A DNA stretch of 64,000 nt from an uncultured Schlesneria sp. (lineage in GTDB: Bacteria; Planctomycetota; Planctomycetia; Planctomycetales; Planctomycetaceae): positions 1-64,000 of the forward strand of contig CAIQIR010000137.1 in NCBI GenBank assembly GCA_903871875.1, read 5' to 3'. The notes under the pieces are model-generated. The model was not told the DNA's origin and made no database searches. It worked only from the letters and a program-made list of their open reading frames with translations. The translations under genes and the position numbers were made by a program. Each line of letters starts with the position of its first letter. The first letter of the stretch is position 1. This document shows positions 8,274-17,116 of the stretch, piece after piece.

Positions 8274-10250
8274 GTGCTACAGTTTTCGATTGGACTTTCA
8301 GCGCTGCAAACGGCGCAACAGGGTTTGGCCGTCGCCGGCAATAACCTCGCCAACGCCGCCACACCTGGCTATCACCGCGAAATTGCCAACGTCGCCGCCC
8401 TGGATCCGACGCAACAAGATGGAATCTCCGTCGGTACCGGCGTGGGAATTTCGGGTATCAACCGTCAGGTCAGCGCGGAATTAGATACAGCGGTCATGCA
8501 ACAAACCAGCGTGAATGGCGCCACCGACGCCAGTTTGTCAGGCAGCACGCAAATCGAACAAGCGATTTCGACCGGAACGACATCTCCCTCGACGCAATTA
8601 GAAAGTCTGTTGAACAGCCTGCAGGCTTTGTCTTCCAACCCGACCAGCAGTTCTTCGCTGCAAGCCGCGGTCTCAAGCGCCGCGGCAGTTGCCAGTTCAT
8701 TCAATACAGCGTCGTCTGATCTCTCTCAAATCCAACATGGTTTGGATCAGCGGATGAGTGGTGACGTCTCACAGATCAATTCTCTCGCGACGCAAATTGC
8801 GAACTTAAACGTACAAATCAGTACGCTCTCCAGCCAAGGTGTCAGCCCCAACGCTTTGCTGGACCAGCGAGACCAATCGGTCGGCAATCTGGCTCAACTC
8901 GTCGGTATTCAGGTCCAAAACCAAGGCAACGGACAGATCCTCGTGATTGTCGGCGGAACGCCCCTGGTGGCAGGGAATCAAACCGAAACCCTCGTTGCCG
9001 GAACGGACAAAACGGGAGCAGCCAACATCACTGCCGTCGGATCGCCCCAATCGATCGCCATCAGCGGCGGTGATCTGGGCGGGTTGCTGACACAGCGAAA
9101 CCAGACGCTCGCCGATTTCCAAAATCGGCTCGACGCATTGGCCAAACAGGTCGCGGCGTCATTCAATGCAATTCAGTCGACAGGCTTGGGAGGCTCCGGC
9201 GGATTCACGACTCTCACGGGTCAGAACGGGGTGACAAGTACGACGGCCAATCTTAACGCCGCCGGATTATCGTTTCCGCCCCAGGGTGGGTCGCTTTATA
9301 TCGGAGTGACGAATACAGCCACCGGACAGCGAACGATCACTCAAGTCCCCATCGATCCCCAGTCTCAATCCGTGCAGGATGTCGCGAATGAGATTGGAAG
9401 TACCGTCCCCAACATGCAGGCTTACGTGAACAGCCAAACGGGAACGCTGACGCTTGGATCGGCAACAGGGTACACGTTTGATTTTACCGGCGGATACCAA
9501 TCCACCCCGACCACAAACTTTGCGGGCGGATCAACCACGACACCGACAATTGGGGGGACTTACACGGGTAAGACCAACGACAATTACACCTTCACGTTCA
9601 CGTCTTCGGGAACGGTGGGGGTGACACCGGGACTACAAGCTCAGGTGACAAACCAGGCCGGCGCAGTGATTGGAACCGTCAATGTCGGCCAAGGCTATCA
9701 AGCCGGTCAACCCTTAAGCGCGGCGAATGGCATTACGTTAACGTTGGGGGCCGGCACGGTGGCAGCCGGCGATTCGATCGCGACACCCGTGGTGGGAAAC
9801 CCCGATTCCGCCGGAATCCTGAACGCACTGGGGCTGAATACACTCTTTAGCGGCAACAACGCCGCCTCTCTGTCCGTGAACCAGAATATTGTTGACAATC
9901 CCAGTCAGCTCGCTACGTCGACGACAGGCCAGGCAGCCGATACGTCAAATCTGCAACGCTTCGCGGCGCTCACCGATGCCCCGGTCTTAACCAATGGAAC
10001 GCAGTCGTTTTCCCAATATGCGAATCAGATGGTGTCCGACATCGGAACCCAAGTCCAATCGTTAACGACGCAACAAAGCACCAATCAAACGCTGACAACC
10101 AGCCTGACAGCCCAACAGCAAAGCGTGTCGGGGGTCGATACTAATGAAGAATTGGCCAACGTGATGCAATACCAGCAGATGTTCGAACTGGCCGGCAAAT
10201 ACATCAGTGCCGTGAATGATGCGATGCAACAATTCATCAGCGTCATCTGA
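8274..10250 (+). CDS. flgK: Flagellar hook-associated protein 1 FlgK
   Basis: Hook-filament junction protein, 658 aa. The N-terminus has the axial-protein signature (LSALQTAQQGLAVAGNNLAN, ATPGYHREIANVAALDPTQQ) and GTGVGISGINRQVSAELDTA; the mid-section has RNQTLADFQNRLDALAKQVA, typical of FlgK; the end is VDTNEELANVMQYQQMFELA with KYISAVNDAMQQFISVI. The GTG start lies 3 bp after flgN. Residues about 427-509 are a Thr/Gly-rich beta module (GGTYTGKTNDNYTFTF to GAGTVAAGDSIATPV) that has a clear counterpart in FliD of this locus. It is probably exposed at the junction surface. Confidence 0.93.
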   Translation: MLQFSIGLSALQTAQQGLAVAGNNLANAATPGYHREIANVAALDPTQQDGISVGTGVGISGINRQVSAELDTAVMQQTSVNGATDASLSGSTQIEQAISTGTTSPSTQLESLLNSLQALSSNPTSSSSLQAAVSSAAAVASSFNTASSDLSQIQHGLDQRMSGDVSQINSLATQIANLNVQISTLSSQGVSPNALLDQRDQSVGNLAQLVGIQVQNQGNGQILVIVGGTPLVAGNQTETLVAGTDKTGAANITAVGSPQSIAISGGDLGGLLTQRNQTLADFQNRLDALAKQVAASFNAIQSTGLGGSGGFTTLTGQNGVTSTTANLNAAGLSFPPQGGSLYIGVTNTATGQRTITQVPIDPQSQSVQDVANEIGSTVPNMQAYVNSQTGTLTLGSATGYTFDFTGGYQSTPTTNFAGGSTTTPTIGGTYTGKTNDNYTFTFTSSGTVGVTPGLQAQVTNQAGAVIGTVNVGQGYQAGQPLSAANGITLTLGAGTVAAGDSIATPVVGNPDSAGILNALGLNTLFSGNNAASLSVNQNIVDNPSQLATSTTGQAADTSNLQRFAALTDAPVLTNGTQSFSQYANQMVSDIGTQVQSLTTQQSTNQTLTTSLTAQQQSVSGVDTNEELANVMQYQQMFELAGKYISAVNDAMQQFISVI

Positions 10251-10340
10251 CCTCAAAATGGTCACTTTTGGCGGACATGGATAAGACGTCGGCAATGAAC
10301 AGATTTGAGCGTAAATTTCAGTAGTTTATGGCGGTGAATC

Positions 10341-11801
10341 ATGAGAATCACATCAGAAACGCAAAGTCAGCAGACCATCCTCAACGTTCAGCTGAACTAT
10401 GCCAAGATGACGCAGTTGCAGACGCAGATCACGTCGGGCAATCAAATCAACGCCCCGTCGGACAATCCCGTGGGCATGGCGCAGGTCCTGCAATACAACA
10501 CTCAGAACGCCCAGTTGACGGCAGATCTTGCGTCGATTCAAAGCGCCAGCAATGTCCTGCAGACTAGTGTCACCGCCATCACCAACGCTCAAAATGAGAT
10601 CACGAGCGTCATCAATACGGCGGAAACTGCGAATAGCGCCACCAATCAAGCGGCCAGCAACAGTGCTTTGGCCGCACAGGTGAATTCCGCAATTACCCAA
10701 CTGATGGGCATCGCCAATACTCAACTGTCAAATGGAACCTACATCTTCGGCGGCACAGCCAATCAGAAGCCGCCCTTTGCGATCACCGGTTCAGATTCGA
10801 GCGGACAGCCCAGCGCGATTGGCTACCAGGGAAACCAGCAAAGTTCACAGGTAATCGTCGGTAAATCGCTGACGGTCAACACGTTGATCCCGGGAAGTTC
10901 TGTTTTTCAACCGAACATCAGTGGGCCGACGGTTTATTCAGGCTCAACCGGGGCCGCCGCCGGAACGGGGGCCGACACTGCGACGGGCCAGGGAACCCTG
11001 CAAGTCACACATAGTTTGACGACTTACACGGGAACATCCGGTGTCGCACCGGGAAGTTCCTCGTCTTCGAGTGACACGGTCATCGGACCGGCCGGAGCAA
11101 ACACACTTGTCATCAAGGACTTGAGTGGTACCGGCGCCAGCGGAACCGTATCACTCAACGGCGGAAGTCCTGTAGCCTTCTCAAGTTCCAACACAAACCT
11201 GAAGGTGACAGGCCCTTCGGGCGAAGTTGTCTATATCGACACCTCGGCGATTTCACCAGGGTTTAACGGCAGCGTGCCGATCGAGGGTGACGGGACTCTG
11301 TCGGTTGACGGCGGTGCGACGACAACGCCCATTAACTTCAGCTCAAATCAAGCCATTACCAATGGAACGACGGGCGCTACGACCAATGTGAATTCGACCA
11401 ATATTCGACAAGCAGGCAACGAACAGTTGAACTATCCGGGACAAACGGACCTGTTCCAGGCACTGATTACGTTGCGAGACACGATCAACAATACCCAGGG
11501 ATTGAGTGCCGCGGATCGAACGACAGCCATCAATCAACAGATCGCCTCTTTGCAACAAATCAACACTTCGCTGGCAACTCCGTTGGGCAGCCAGTCGACG
11601 CAAGCCCAGTTTTTGTCGAACCTGCAAACTCGGACGACCAATCTGCAGACGAACGTTCAACAAGCCACCAGCACCCTGCAATCAACCGACATGGCCACGG
11701 TGATTGTGAAACTGCAGCAAGATCAAGTGCTGTATCAAGCCGGTTTGCAAATTGCCGCCGGCCTGAATCAACTCACTCTGTCTAACTACATCACCGTCTG
11801 A
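10341..11801 (+). CDS. flgL: Flagellar hook-associated protein 3 FlgL
   Basis: Second hook-filament junction protein, 486 aa, of the flagellin superfamily. N-terminal D0/D1: TQLQTQITSGNQINAPSDNP with VGMAQVLQYNTQNAQLTADL; then TQLSNGTYIFGGTANQKPPF, the FlgL hallmark, and the C-terminal coiled coil DMATVIVKLQQDQVLYQAGL. The usual length is 300-320 aa; the extra is a Ser/Gly/Thr-rich central domain (residues about 190-350). It follows flgK after 90 bp and is the last gene of this transcription unit before a hairpin. Confidence 0.92.
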   Translation: MRITSETQSQQTILNVQLNYAKMTQLQTQITSGNQINAPSDNPVGMAQVLQYNTQNAQLTADLASIQSASNVLQTSVTAITNAQNEITSVINTAETANSATNQAASNSALAAQVNSAITQLMGIANTQLSNGTYIFGGTANQKPPFAITGSDSSGQPSAIGYQGNQQSSQVIVGKSLTVNTLIPGSSVFQPNISGPTVYSGSTGAAAGTGADTATGQGTLQVTHSLTTYTGTSGVAPGSSSSSSDTVIGPAGANTLVIKDLSGTGASGTVSLNGGSPVAFSSSNTNLKVTGPSGEVVYIDTSAISPGFNGSVPIEGDGTLSVDGGATTTPINFSSNQAITNGTTGATTNVNSTNIRQAGNEQLNYPGQTDLFQALITLRDTINNTQGLSAADRTTAINQQIASLQQINTSLATPLGSQSTQAQFLSNLQTRTTNLQTNVQQATSTLQSTDMATVIVKLQQDQVLYQAGLQIAAGLNQLTLSNYITV

Positions 11802-11885
11802 GCCCCCGACTTGAGCCGAGTTTCATTCCATCGCCTTCTCACAAGAGAATGGCTTGGGATGCTTTTCGCCGGTCCTTTGACAGGG

Positions 11886-11914
11886 CGGGAAATGATGTTG
11901 ACCATCGTTTCCCG
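11886..11914 (+). other. Hairpin after flgL (terminator-like, no T-tract)
   Basis: Inverted repeat with a 12-bp stem (one G-T pair): left arm 11886-11897 (CGGGAAATGATG), loop TTGAC, right arm 11903-11914 (CATCGTTTCCCG). It lies 85 bp after flgL and about 190 bp before flgB. No run of T follows on either side, so it could be a factor-dependent stop, an mRNA-end stabiliser or an attenuator. Confidence 0.5.
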
Positions 11915-12157
11915 TAGGCGGTTCTCTTCGGCAGGACGCCGGTCGCCGGCCAAATCCGCCGCATCCGCGATTGCCACGTCGCCAGACGAACCTCGGCAGC
12001 TCTCAGTGCCCATTAATTTCATGGGGTTTCGCTGCATTGGCAGGAACTGCCGAAATCATAGCAATTCGCTGTCAGACTGTGATTTCTTTGACCTCTGATC
12101 ATGCGCGACCGACTCTTCGCTTCAACTCGGACTTTCGGCACAACCGATAAAACCGGT
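11915..12157 (+). other. Intergenic region ahead of flgB
   Basis: About 240 bp between the hairpin and flgB that should hold the promoter for flgB-flgC-fliE. A TTGGCAGG at 12037 looks like half of a sigma-54 site, but its GC partner is 2 bp too close. Nothing else is clear. Confidence 0.4.
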
Positions 12158-12517
12158 ATGGCTGTTACACCTTCACAATTCGATCTCCTGTCAAAGCTGG
12201 TCGACGTCACGACGATGCGGCACAAGGTTCTCTCGCAGAACGTGGCCAACGTCAACACGCCGGGTTACCAGAAGCTGTCGCTGTCGTTCGACGAAACTCT
12301 GGCGGCACGTCTGGACCGTGAGAAGGATAAAAGCCTTCGCTCGCTTCAGCCTGAGATCGTTGCGGACTATTCAACGCCGGAACGATTCGACGGCAATAAC
12401 GTGGACATCGACCGCGAAATGATGCGTCTCAATAAGAACACCTTACTCAACAATACACTCCTTCAAATCATCTCCACGAAGGCATCCATGATGCGTCGTG
12501 CGATCAATAGCCAATAG
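12158..12517 (+). CDS. flgB: Flagellar basal-body rod protein FlgB
   Basis: Most proximal rod protein, 119 aa from ATG 12158 (MAVTPSQFDLLSKLVDVTTM). The signature RHKVLSQNVANVNTPGYQ follows, then FDGNNVDIDREMMRLNKNTL, the FlgB hallmark, and LLQIISTKASMMRRAI. The frame is open from ATG 12101, which would add 19 residues (MRDRLFASTRTF); neither start has a strong Shine-Dalgarno, and family length favours 12158. It heads the flgB-flgC-fliE unit. Confidence 0.9.
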   Translation: MAVTPSQFDLLSKLVDVTTMRHKVLSQNVANVNTPGYQKLSLSFDETLAARLDREKDKSLRSLQPEIVADYSTPERFDGNNVDIDREMMRLNKNTLLNNTLLQIISTKASMMRRAINSQ

Positions 12518-12540
12518 TCTTCGACTCGGGGGGAGCGGAC

Positions 12541-12993
12541 ATGGGATTTGATACCACCTTCAATGCGTTCAACATCAGTTCCACGGGGCTGACGGCCGAA
12601 CGCCTGCGAATGGAAGTTGTCGCCAACAACATTGCAAATGCAAATGTGACGCGAACGCCACAGGGTGGCCCCTATCGACGTAAAGATGTGGTCTTTGAAA
12701 CAGCTCTGAATCGCAGCAGCATTTTCCAGGGCGGACCGTCGAACATCACGTCGGGACTGTCCGGGGTGAACGTTGTCGGGACCGTCGAAGATCAATCGGA
12801 GTTGCCTCGGGTCTACAATCCAGGCCATCCCGACGCGGATCTGGATGGCTATGTCACCATGCCGAATGTGAATCTGCCTATCGAGATGGTGAACCTGATC
12901 ACTGCGACCCGCGCCTACGAGGCTAATCTGAAAGCGGCGCAATCGTTCACGGACATGACTCAACAGGCAATTGCTCTCTTGAAAGGTCAATAA
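12541..12993 (+). CDS. flgC: Flagellar basal-body rod protein FlgC
   Basis: Proximal rod protein of 150 aa. It shows FNAFNISSTGLTAERLRMEV, VANNIANANVTRTPQGGPYR with RKDVVFE, the FlgC motif YNPGHPDADLDGYVTMPNVN and the C-terminal EMVNLITATRAYEANLKAAQ. GGGGGAG precedes the ATG. The stop TAA shares its last base with the ATG of fliE (TAATG), so the two are translationally coupled. Confidence 0.95.
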   Translation: MGFDTTFNAFNISSTGLTAERLRMEVVANNIANANVTRTPQGGPYRRKDVVFETALNRSSIFQGGPSNITSGLSGVNVVGTVEDQSELPRVYNPGHPDADLDGYVTMPNVNLPIEMVNLITATRAYEANLKAAQSFTDMTQQAIALLKGQ

Positions 12994-13292
12994 TGAACGT
13001 CATTCCAGCAGGAGACATAGCCAGCCTGCCTTTGGGACTGGTCCAAGCAGGCGACCGATCCACACCCGGCGTCGGTGGGTTCAGCAAAATCGTTCAGCGT
13101 TTCATCGACGAAACAAACACGACGCAGCTTCAATCGGATCAATCCGTCGAACGATTGGCCACAGGCCAAAGCGACAGTGTTCACGAAACGATGCTGGCTC
13201 TGACGAAAGCCGACCTGAGTTTGCGGGTCTTCATGGAAGTTCGCAACAAAGTGATCGATGCCTATCAGGAAGTTATGCGGATGCAGTTGTAG
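12993..13292 (+). CDS. fliE: Flagellar hook-basal body complex protein FliE
   Basis: FliE joins the MS-ring to the proximal rod. The 99-aa product has the family's C-terminal region: ERLATGQSDSVHETMLALTK, then ADLSLRVFMEVRNKVIDAYQ and EVMRMQL, which is nearly canonical. It overlaps flgC by one base. In most bacteria fliF follows; here the next gene is a MotE-like protein, and the MS-ring and export genes lie elsewhere. Confidence 0.95.
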   Translation: MNVIPAGDIASLPLGLVQAGDRSTPGVGGFSKIVQRFIDETNTTQLQSDQSVERLATGQSDSVHETMLALTKADLSLRVFMEVRNKVIDAYQEVMRMQL

Positions 13293-13329
13293 TTGTCGTT
13301 GGCGTGGAACACGCGGTTGGAATGGATTC

Positions 13330-14064
13330 ATGAAGACTCTAGTGGCGGCATTCATCACGGCGATACTCGTTTTCGCGCTGGCAACAGCGTGGACAGAGAT
13401 GGTCCAGCCTCGGTTGGAGATGCTGGCGTTCTCGGCGACATCAAAGTCCAGTGAAGCGTCCACGAAATCGTCGACCAAACGAGGCCAGCGAACTGCGATC
13501 GATCGCGACCTCGATGAAGATCCCGATGATCTTGACGCCGAACCTGTTCCGAAAGTGACCGGCAAATCATCGCGAGTGGCCAAACAACGCGCCGAGACAG
13601 CAAAAAAAGATCGGCTGATGGTGCAACTCGAACAGGTCAAGTTGCAGGAATCGAAGCTGCTCGAGCGGCAGGCGATGATGGAGCTTCTGTATCAGGACAT
13701 TCGCAAGGAATTGGCGGAAGTCGATGAAATTCGACGGAAATCGGCCGCCGAGCTCGCGCTGGCCGAACGGAGAATGGTCGAAGGCATCGCGACCAAGACG
13801 AATGTGGCGGCCCGAACCATCGAAGCAGACGACGCCGCGAAAACGGTCGCAAAGCAGCGCGTCGCGACCGAGGCGAGTATCGCCAACTTGATTCAGGAAC
13901 TCGCCAGCAAGGGCAACGTTCGGGACGCCGCCTTGTTGCTCAGCGAATTGAAGGATCGAGAGGTCGCAAAAGTCCTGATGTCATTATATTCGCGCAATCC
14001 CTCGCTCGCGCTGCAGCTGTCTGACAAAGTCAATGATGCCAAGCAGGGCATCGTCCGGCAATGA
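13330..14064 (+). CDS. MotE-like / MgtE N-domain coiled-coil membrane protein
   Basis: A 244-aa protein with an N-terminal membrane segment (VAAFITAILVFALATAW), an acidic linker (DRDLDEDPDDLDAEPVPK), a long charged coiled coil (residues about 85-170) and a C-terminal helical domain (IANLIQELASKGNVRDAALL, SELKDREVAKVLMSLYSRNP) of the MgtE-N/FliG-like type. This plan matches MotE, the periplasmic chaperone of the stator protein MotC, often encoded in flagellar operons. The ATG at 13330 is chosen because it puts the membrane segment at the N-terminus. It follows fliE by 37 bp. Identity with MotE is inferred from architecture. Confidence 0.65.
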   Translation: MKTLVAAFITAILVFALATAWTEMVQPRLEMLAFSATSKSSEASTKSSTKRGQRTAIDRDLDEDPDDLDAEPVPKVTGKSSRVAKQRAETAKKDRLMVQLEQVKLQESKLLERQAMMELLYQDIRKELAEVDEIRRKSAAELALAERRMVEGIATKTNVAARTIEADDAAKTVAKQRVATEASIANLIQELASKGNVRDAALLLSELKDREVAKVLMSLYSRNPSLALQLSDKVNDAKQGIVRQ

Positions 14065-14122
14065 CGGAACGGGTGACGCCGTTCGACAACAATTCGGTGT
14101 CTTCAAATACCGACCTGGCGGA

Positions 14123-14545
14123 TCACGCGACGATGTGTCTTAACACTTGCGGCAATTCGTCAGTTGCAGGCGAGATTTGACCTTGCCGCTCCATCGCGTT
14201 CGCGGTCTCGCGAATGTCCAGCAGCCCCCCCTGGATGATTTTAAGCACCTTGATGGCCGCGGGTAGATCAAGTTTCTCGCCGACACCAATGCATCCGAGT
14301 ACGAACAAATACAACTTCTGCATGTTCATGGGGATCTCGCCGTAACGGATATCGATCCCTTCGTAAAGAGCTAGCACAAGTCGCTGTGACGCAAGCAACA
14401 GCGGTTGTGCCCTCATCATCTCGCCCTGTTCGACGAGGGGTTGGGCTGCTTCCAGCCGCGAGATTGTTCCGTCGAAGGCAGCCAGCAACATTTCGATGCG
14501 GGTCCATTGAACGGCGGATTGGGCGTAGGCGCTGAGTCGGTTCAT
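14123..14545 (-). CDS. fliS: Flagellin chaperone FliS
   Basis: Cytoplasmic export chaperone that binds the flagellin C-terminus. The 140-aa product has the family pattern MNRLSAYAQSAVQWTRIEML, then AFDGTISRLEAAQPLVEQGE and the helix YLFVLGCIGVGEKLDLPAAI. The ATG at 14545 has AAGGAT upstream; a TTG at 14575 in frame would add 10 residues. It lies on the minus strand after fliC and fliD, the common fliC-fliD-fliS order. Confidence 0.85.
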   Translation of the reverse strand: MNRLSAYAQSAVQWTRIEMLLAAFDGTISRLEAAQPLVEQGEMMRAQPLLLASQRLVLALYEGIDIRYGEIPMNMQKLYLFVLGCIGVGEKLDLPAAIKVLKIIQGGLLDIRETANAMERQGQISPATDELPQVLRHIVA

Positions 14546-14602
14546 CAGGACAAAATCCTTTATAGTGACATCCAAGGGAAGGAAGCATCAAGATTTGATC
14601 GA

Positions 14603-17008
14603 TTAACTGCCTGTCGACGCGATCGACGCGTTTGAGAAACTGGGCATGCTCGAAGCAACGGTTGAGCTGGCTGACGAACTGCTGCTCGACGAGCCGGAAT
14701 TGGCCAAAGCGCTGGTCAACAAGTTGCTTGTCTGCTGGAGATTAGCCATCACTGTTTCCAGGGCGGCGAACTGCGCCATCAGAGCCGTCTGCTGGGCATT
14801 CATGGCATTGGTTTGAGTCGTGACATCCGCCTGAGCACTTGTGATCTCTTTTGTAATCTGGTTGCCGATTGTCGTGATCTGCCCGTTCACCGGATCGAGC
14901 ATGCTTTGAAGGGAATTATTCAAGATCGACGCCAAGCCTTGGGTCACTGCCAGCGTCGAGTCGGTTCCTCCCGCCACGATCTGCGATGGCTTGAGCGAGA
15001 CGACAACTTCCAGTCCGGACGTGTTCGTATTCGTCGAATTTCCCGTCAGAATTTGCCCCACACCCGTCGCAGCTTCCGTGACTCCGTTGACGACGAACGA
15101 GCCCTGCACATCGGTGCCTGTCGAGGTCTCAGTTCCCGTGTAGCCGAGTGCCGTCAGGGCGGATCCCGACAAGCTGGTGACTCCAGATGACGCTCCGTAA
15201 CTATTGGACGTGATCTGCAGATTATTATTAGAAACGGAAACGGTCACGGAACCTCCATTCGCGGCGACGGCGGCATTGATATCGGTTTGAAGTTCGGTAG
15301 CCAACGCCTGCTGCGAATAAGTTCCTGAAGCCAGCGTGATCGTACCGCTGGCTTTCCCATCGATCTTCAGGGACAGCGCGTTATTGGAACTGTCGATGAC
15401 CGTACTGCTCGCTACGGCATTGGTCGATGTGACCGAGGCCTGCGTGGCTGCCTGAGTGATATGGACCGTGTACGGCGTTGACGAAGAAGGCAATGTCTTA
15501 CTGGTTCCCGTCGCGAATTGAACGCCCGACGAACTCGATTGCCCCTGCAATCCAAACAGATTCTTAACGTCATTAAAAGTCACACCCGGAACGCCGCCGG
15601 TGAGTGCACTGTTGAGTTGCGACGTGTCGATCGAGAGTTGACCGCTCGAGTTGACACTGACGCCGAGCGCCCCCAGACGATTCATCCCGGACGGCAGGTT
15701 AGGAGCAACTGCGAGAAGCTGCTGCTCCACCTGATTCTGGACATCGACTAGCGAGGTATAGCTATTCAGCGGTCCGGCGACACCGGGCGCGGTTCCCGCT
15801 CCCGGTGTATAAGCAGTATCCGTGGCCATGTCGCTGGCAAATTGATTGTAATCGTTCACGAAATTCGTGATCGCCGTGGTCACCGAAGATACGTCGTTGG
15901 CAACGTTCAATTGCACGGTTTGCCCGGGCGCCGCCGATTGCAGCGATAGCGTCACACCGGGAATCAGGTTCGTCAGCGTGTTCGTTGGATTCTGAACGAC
16001 AATCGCACCGGTACCAGATCCCAGTTGCACCTGAGCATTCGTTGCCGCCTGAATTGTCGGCGAGTCCACGTTGACCGAGAACTGATCTCCGTTAACAAGT
16101 GTGCCTGCCCCAAATTGAACTTGAACGCCGTCCGCCACCGTGAGCGGATTGTTCAGGTCAGTAGCATTCAGAGTCAGCGTACCCGTTTTGGTACCGCTGG
16201 TATTCGTATAGCCCACTTGAATGCCGTTGCTGGTACCGACGGTGCCACCGTTAAGAACAGTAAACGTATAGGCGTCGTTAGCCGAACCCGTATAGGTTCC
16301 GCCCGAGGTCACCGCCGACGTCCCGGTAAAATTGGTTGCCGTCGACGCCGGACCGATCACCGAGGTACTGAAATTTGGCTGAACCGTCGTACCCGAACTG
16401 GCAGCCAGATTGTTCGTGATTTTGATTGCATTAGCTGTGCCGGTGGCACTCGAGGTGAGCAATAGCCGATACGGCTGCGCCTGTGTGCCATTCGAACCGG
16501 TATTGACGATCGTGGCCGAAACCCCCACCCCCGCGTTGTTGATCGCTTGTGCTAAACCGTTCAGCGTATTGTTCGTGGAATCAATCGTGATCGTCGCCGA
16601 TTTTGATCCCGACTGGATCTGGAATGTCCCCTGAGAAATCGTACTGCTTGAACTCGTATATCCCTGTGAGGCGATCTGGTTGGATTGTGCCAGCGACAGA
16701 ACCTGCAGACTGGTGATTCCCGCCTGGGCTCCCGTCCCCGCCGCAGCGGTCAGAATGCCGGAGTTGCTGGACGTTGCCGTCATGCTGTCAAAAACGCTGC
16801 CTTGCGATTGGGCGAGCTGGCTGGCCGCCGCTTGCAGGGATTGCAGGTCCTTTTGCACACCTTGAAAGGCGGACTGCTGGTTTTGGTCAGTGGACACCTG
16901 GGTTTGTAGCGTGGCGATATTCTGCTGATCGAAACGGAGCACGTTCTGCACTAGCGCCGTCGTGTTCAATCCGGAAGCGAGACCGGTAAACGAAATATTG
17001 GATGTCAT
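14603..17008 (-). CDS. fliD: Flagellar filament cap protein FliD, enlarged
   Basis: Filament cap (HAP2), which helps flagellin subunits fold at the tip. It starts MTSNISFTGLASGLNTTALV, the canonical FliD start, followed by QTQVSTDQNQQSAFQGVQKD. A hook-IN motif (GTFQIQSGSKSATITIDSTN) and the C-terminal FliD domain (NDYNQFASDMATDTAYTPG, LNRLGALGVSVNSSG and LQSMLDPVNGQITTIGNQI) are present. At 801 aa it is far above the usual 450-500. Residues about 234-316 are the same beta module as in FlgK, and the protein ends in a Ser-rich tail. GTG/ATG choices upstream (17026) are less likely. Confidence 0.93.
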   Translation of the reverse strand: MTSNISFTGLASGLNTTALVQNVLRFDQQNIATLQTQVSTDQNQQSAFQGVQKDLQSLQAAASQLAQSQGSVFDSMTATSSNSGILTAAAGTGAQAGITSLQVLSLAQSNQIASQGYTSSSSTISQGTFQIQSGSKSATITIDSTNNTLNGLAQAINNAGVGVSATIVNTGSNGTQAQPYRLLLTSSATGTANAIKITNNLAASSGTTVQPNFSTSVIGPASTATNFTGTSAVTSGGTYTGSANDAYTFTVLNGGTVGTSNGIQVGYTNTSGTKTGTLTLNATDLNNPLTVADGVQVQFGAGTLVNGDQFSVNVDSPTIQAATNAQVQLGSGTGAIVVQNPTNTLTNLIPGVTLSLQSAAPGQTVQLNVANDVSSVTTAITNFVNDYNQFASDMATDTAYTPGAGTAPGVAGPLNSYTSLVDVQNQVEQQLLAVAPNLPSGMNRLGALGVSVNSSGQLSIDTSQLNSALTGGVPGVTFNDVKNLFGLQGQSSSSGVQFATGTSKTLPSSSTPYTVHITQAATQASVTSTNAVASSTVIDSSNNALSLKIDGKASGTITLASGTYSQQALATELQTDINAAVAANGGSVTVSVSNNNLQITSNSYGASSGVTSLSGSALTALGYTGTETSTGTDVQGSFVVNGVTEAATGVGQILTGNSTNTNTSGLEVVVSLKPSQIVAGGTDSTLAVTQGLASILNNSLQSMLDPVNGQITTIGNQITKEITSAQADVTTQTNAMNAQQTALMAQFAALETVMANLQQTSNLLTSALANSGSSSSSSSASSTVASSMPSFSNASIASTGS

Positions 17009-17056
17009 AATCACAACCCCGACCAAAGGGTAATTGCAAACCGGGTATTAAGACGT

Positions 17057-17090
17057 GAAGGGAGCGCCGCAACGTGTACGGGCTCCCTTC
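17057..17090 (-). terminator. Hairpin between flagellin and fliD
   Basis: Inverted repeat GAAGGGAGC (17057-17065) and GCTCCCTTC (17082-17090), 9 bp with a 16-base loop, 27 bp downstream of the flagellin stop. It is placed to end or attenuate the flagellin message ahead of fliD. There is no clear T-tract on the minus strand, so it may instead stabilise the 3' end of the abundant flagellin mRNA. Confidence 0.55.
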
Positions 17091-17116
17091 GCACTAAACT
17101 CGATTCACTGGCGATA

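Noticed and set aside
12037-12051. TTGGCAGGAACTGCC, sigma-54-like site ahead of flgB
   Set aside because: The GG and GC elements are 2 bp closer than the fixed sigma-54 spacing; it is also a small inverted repeat, which explains the resemblance.
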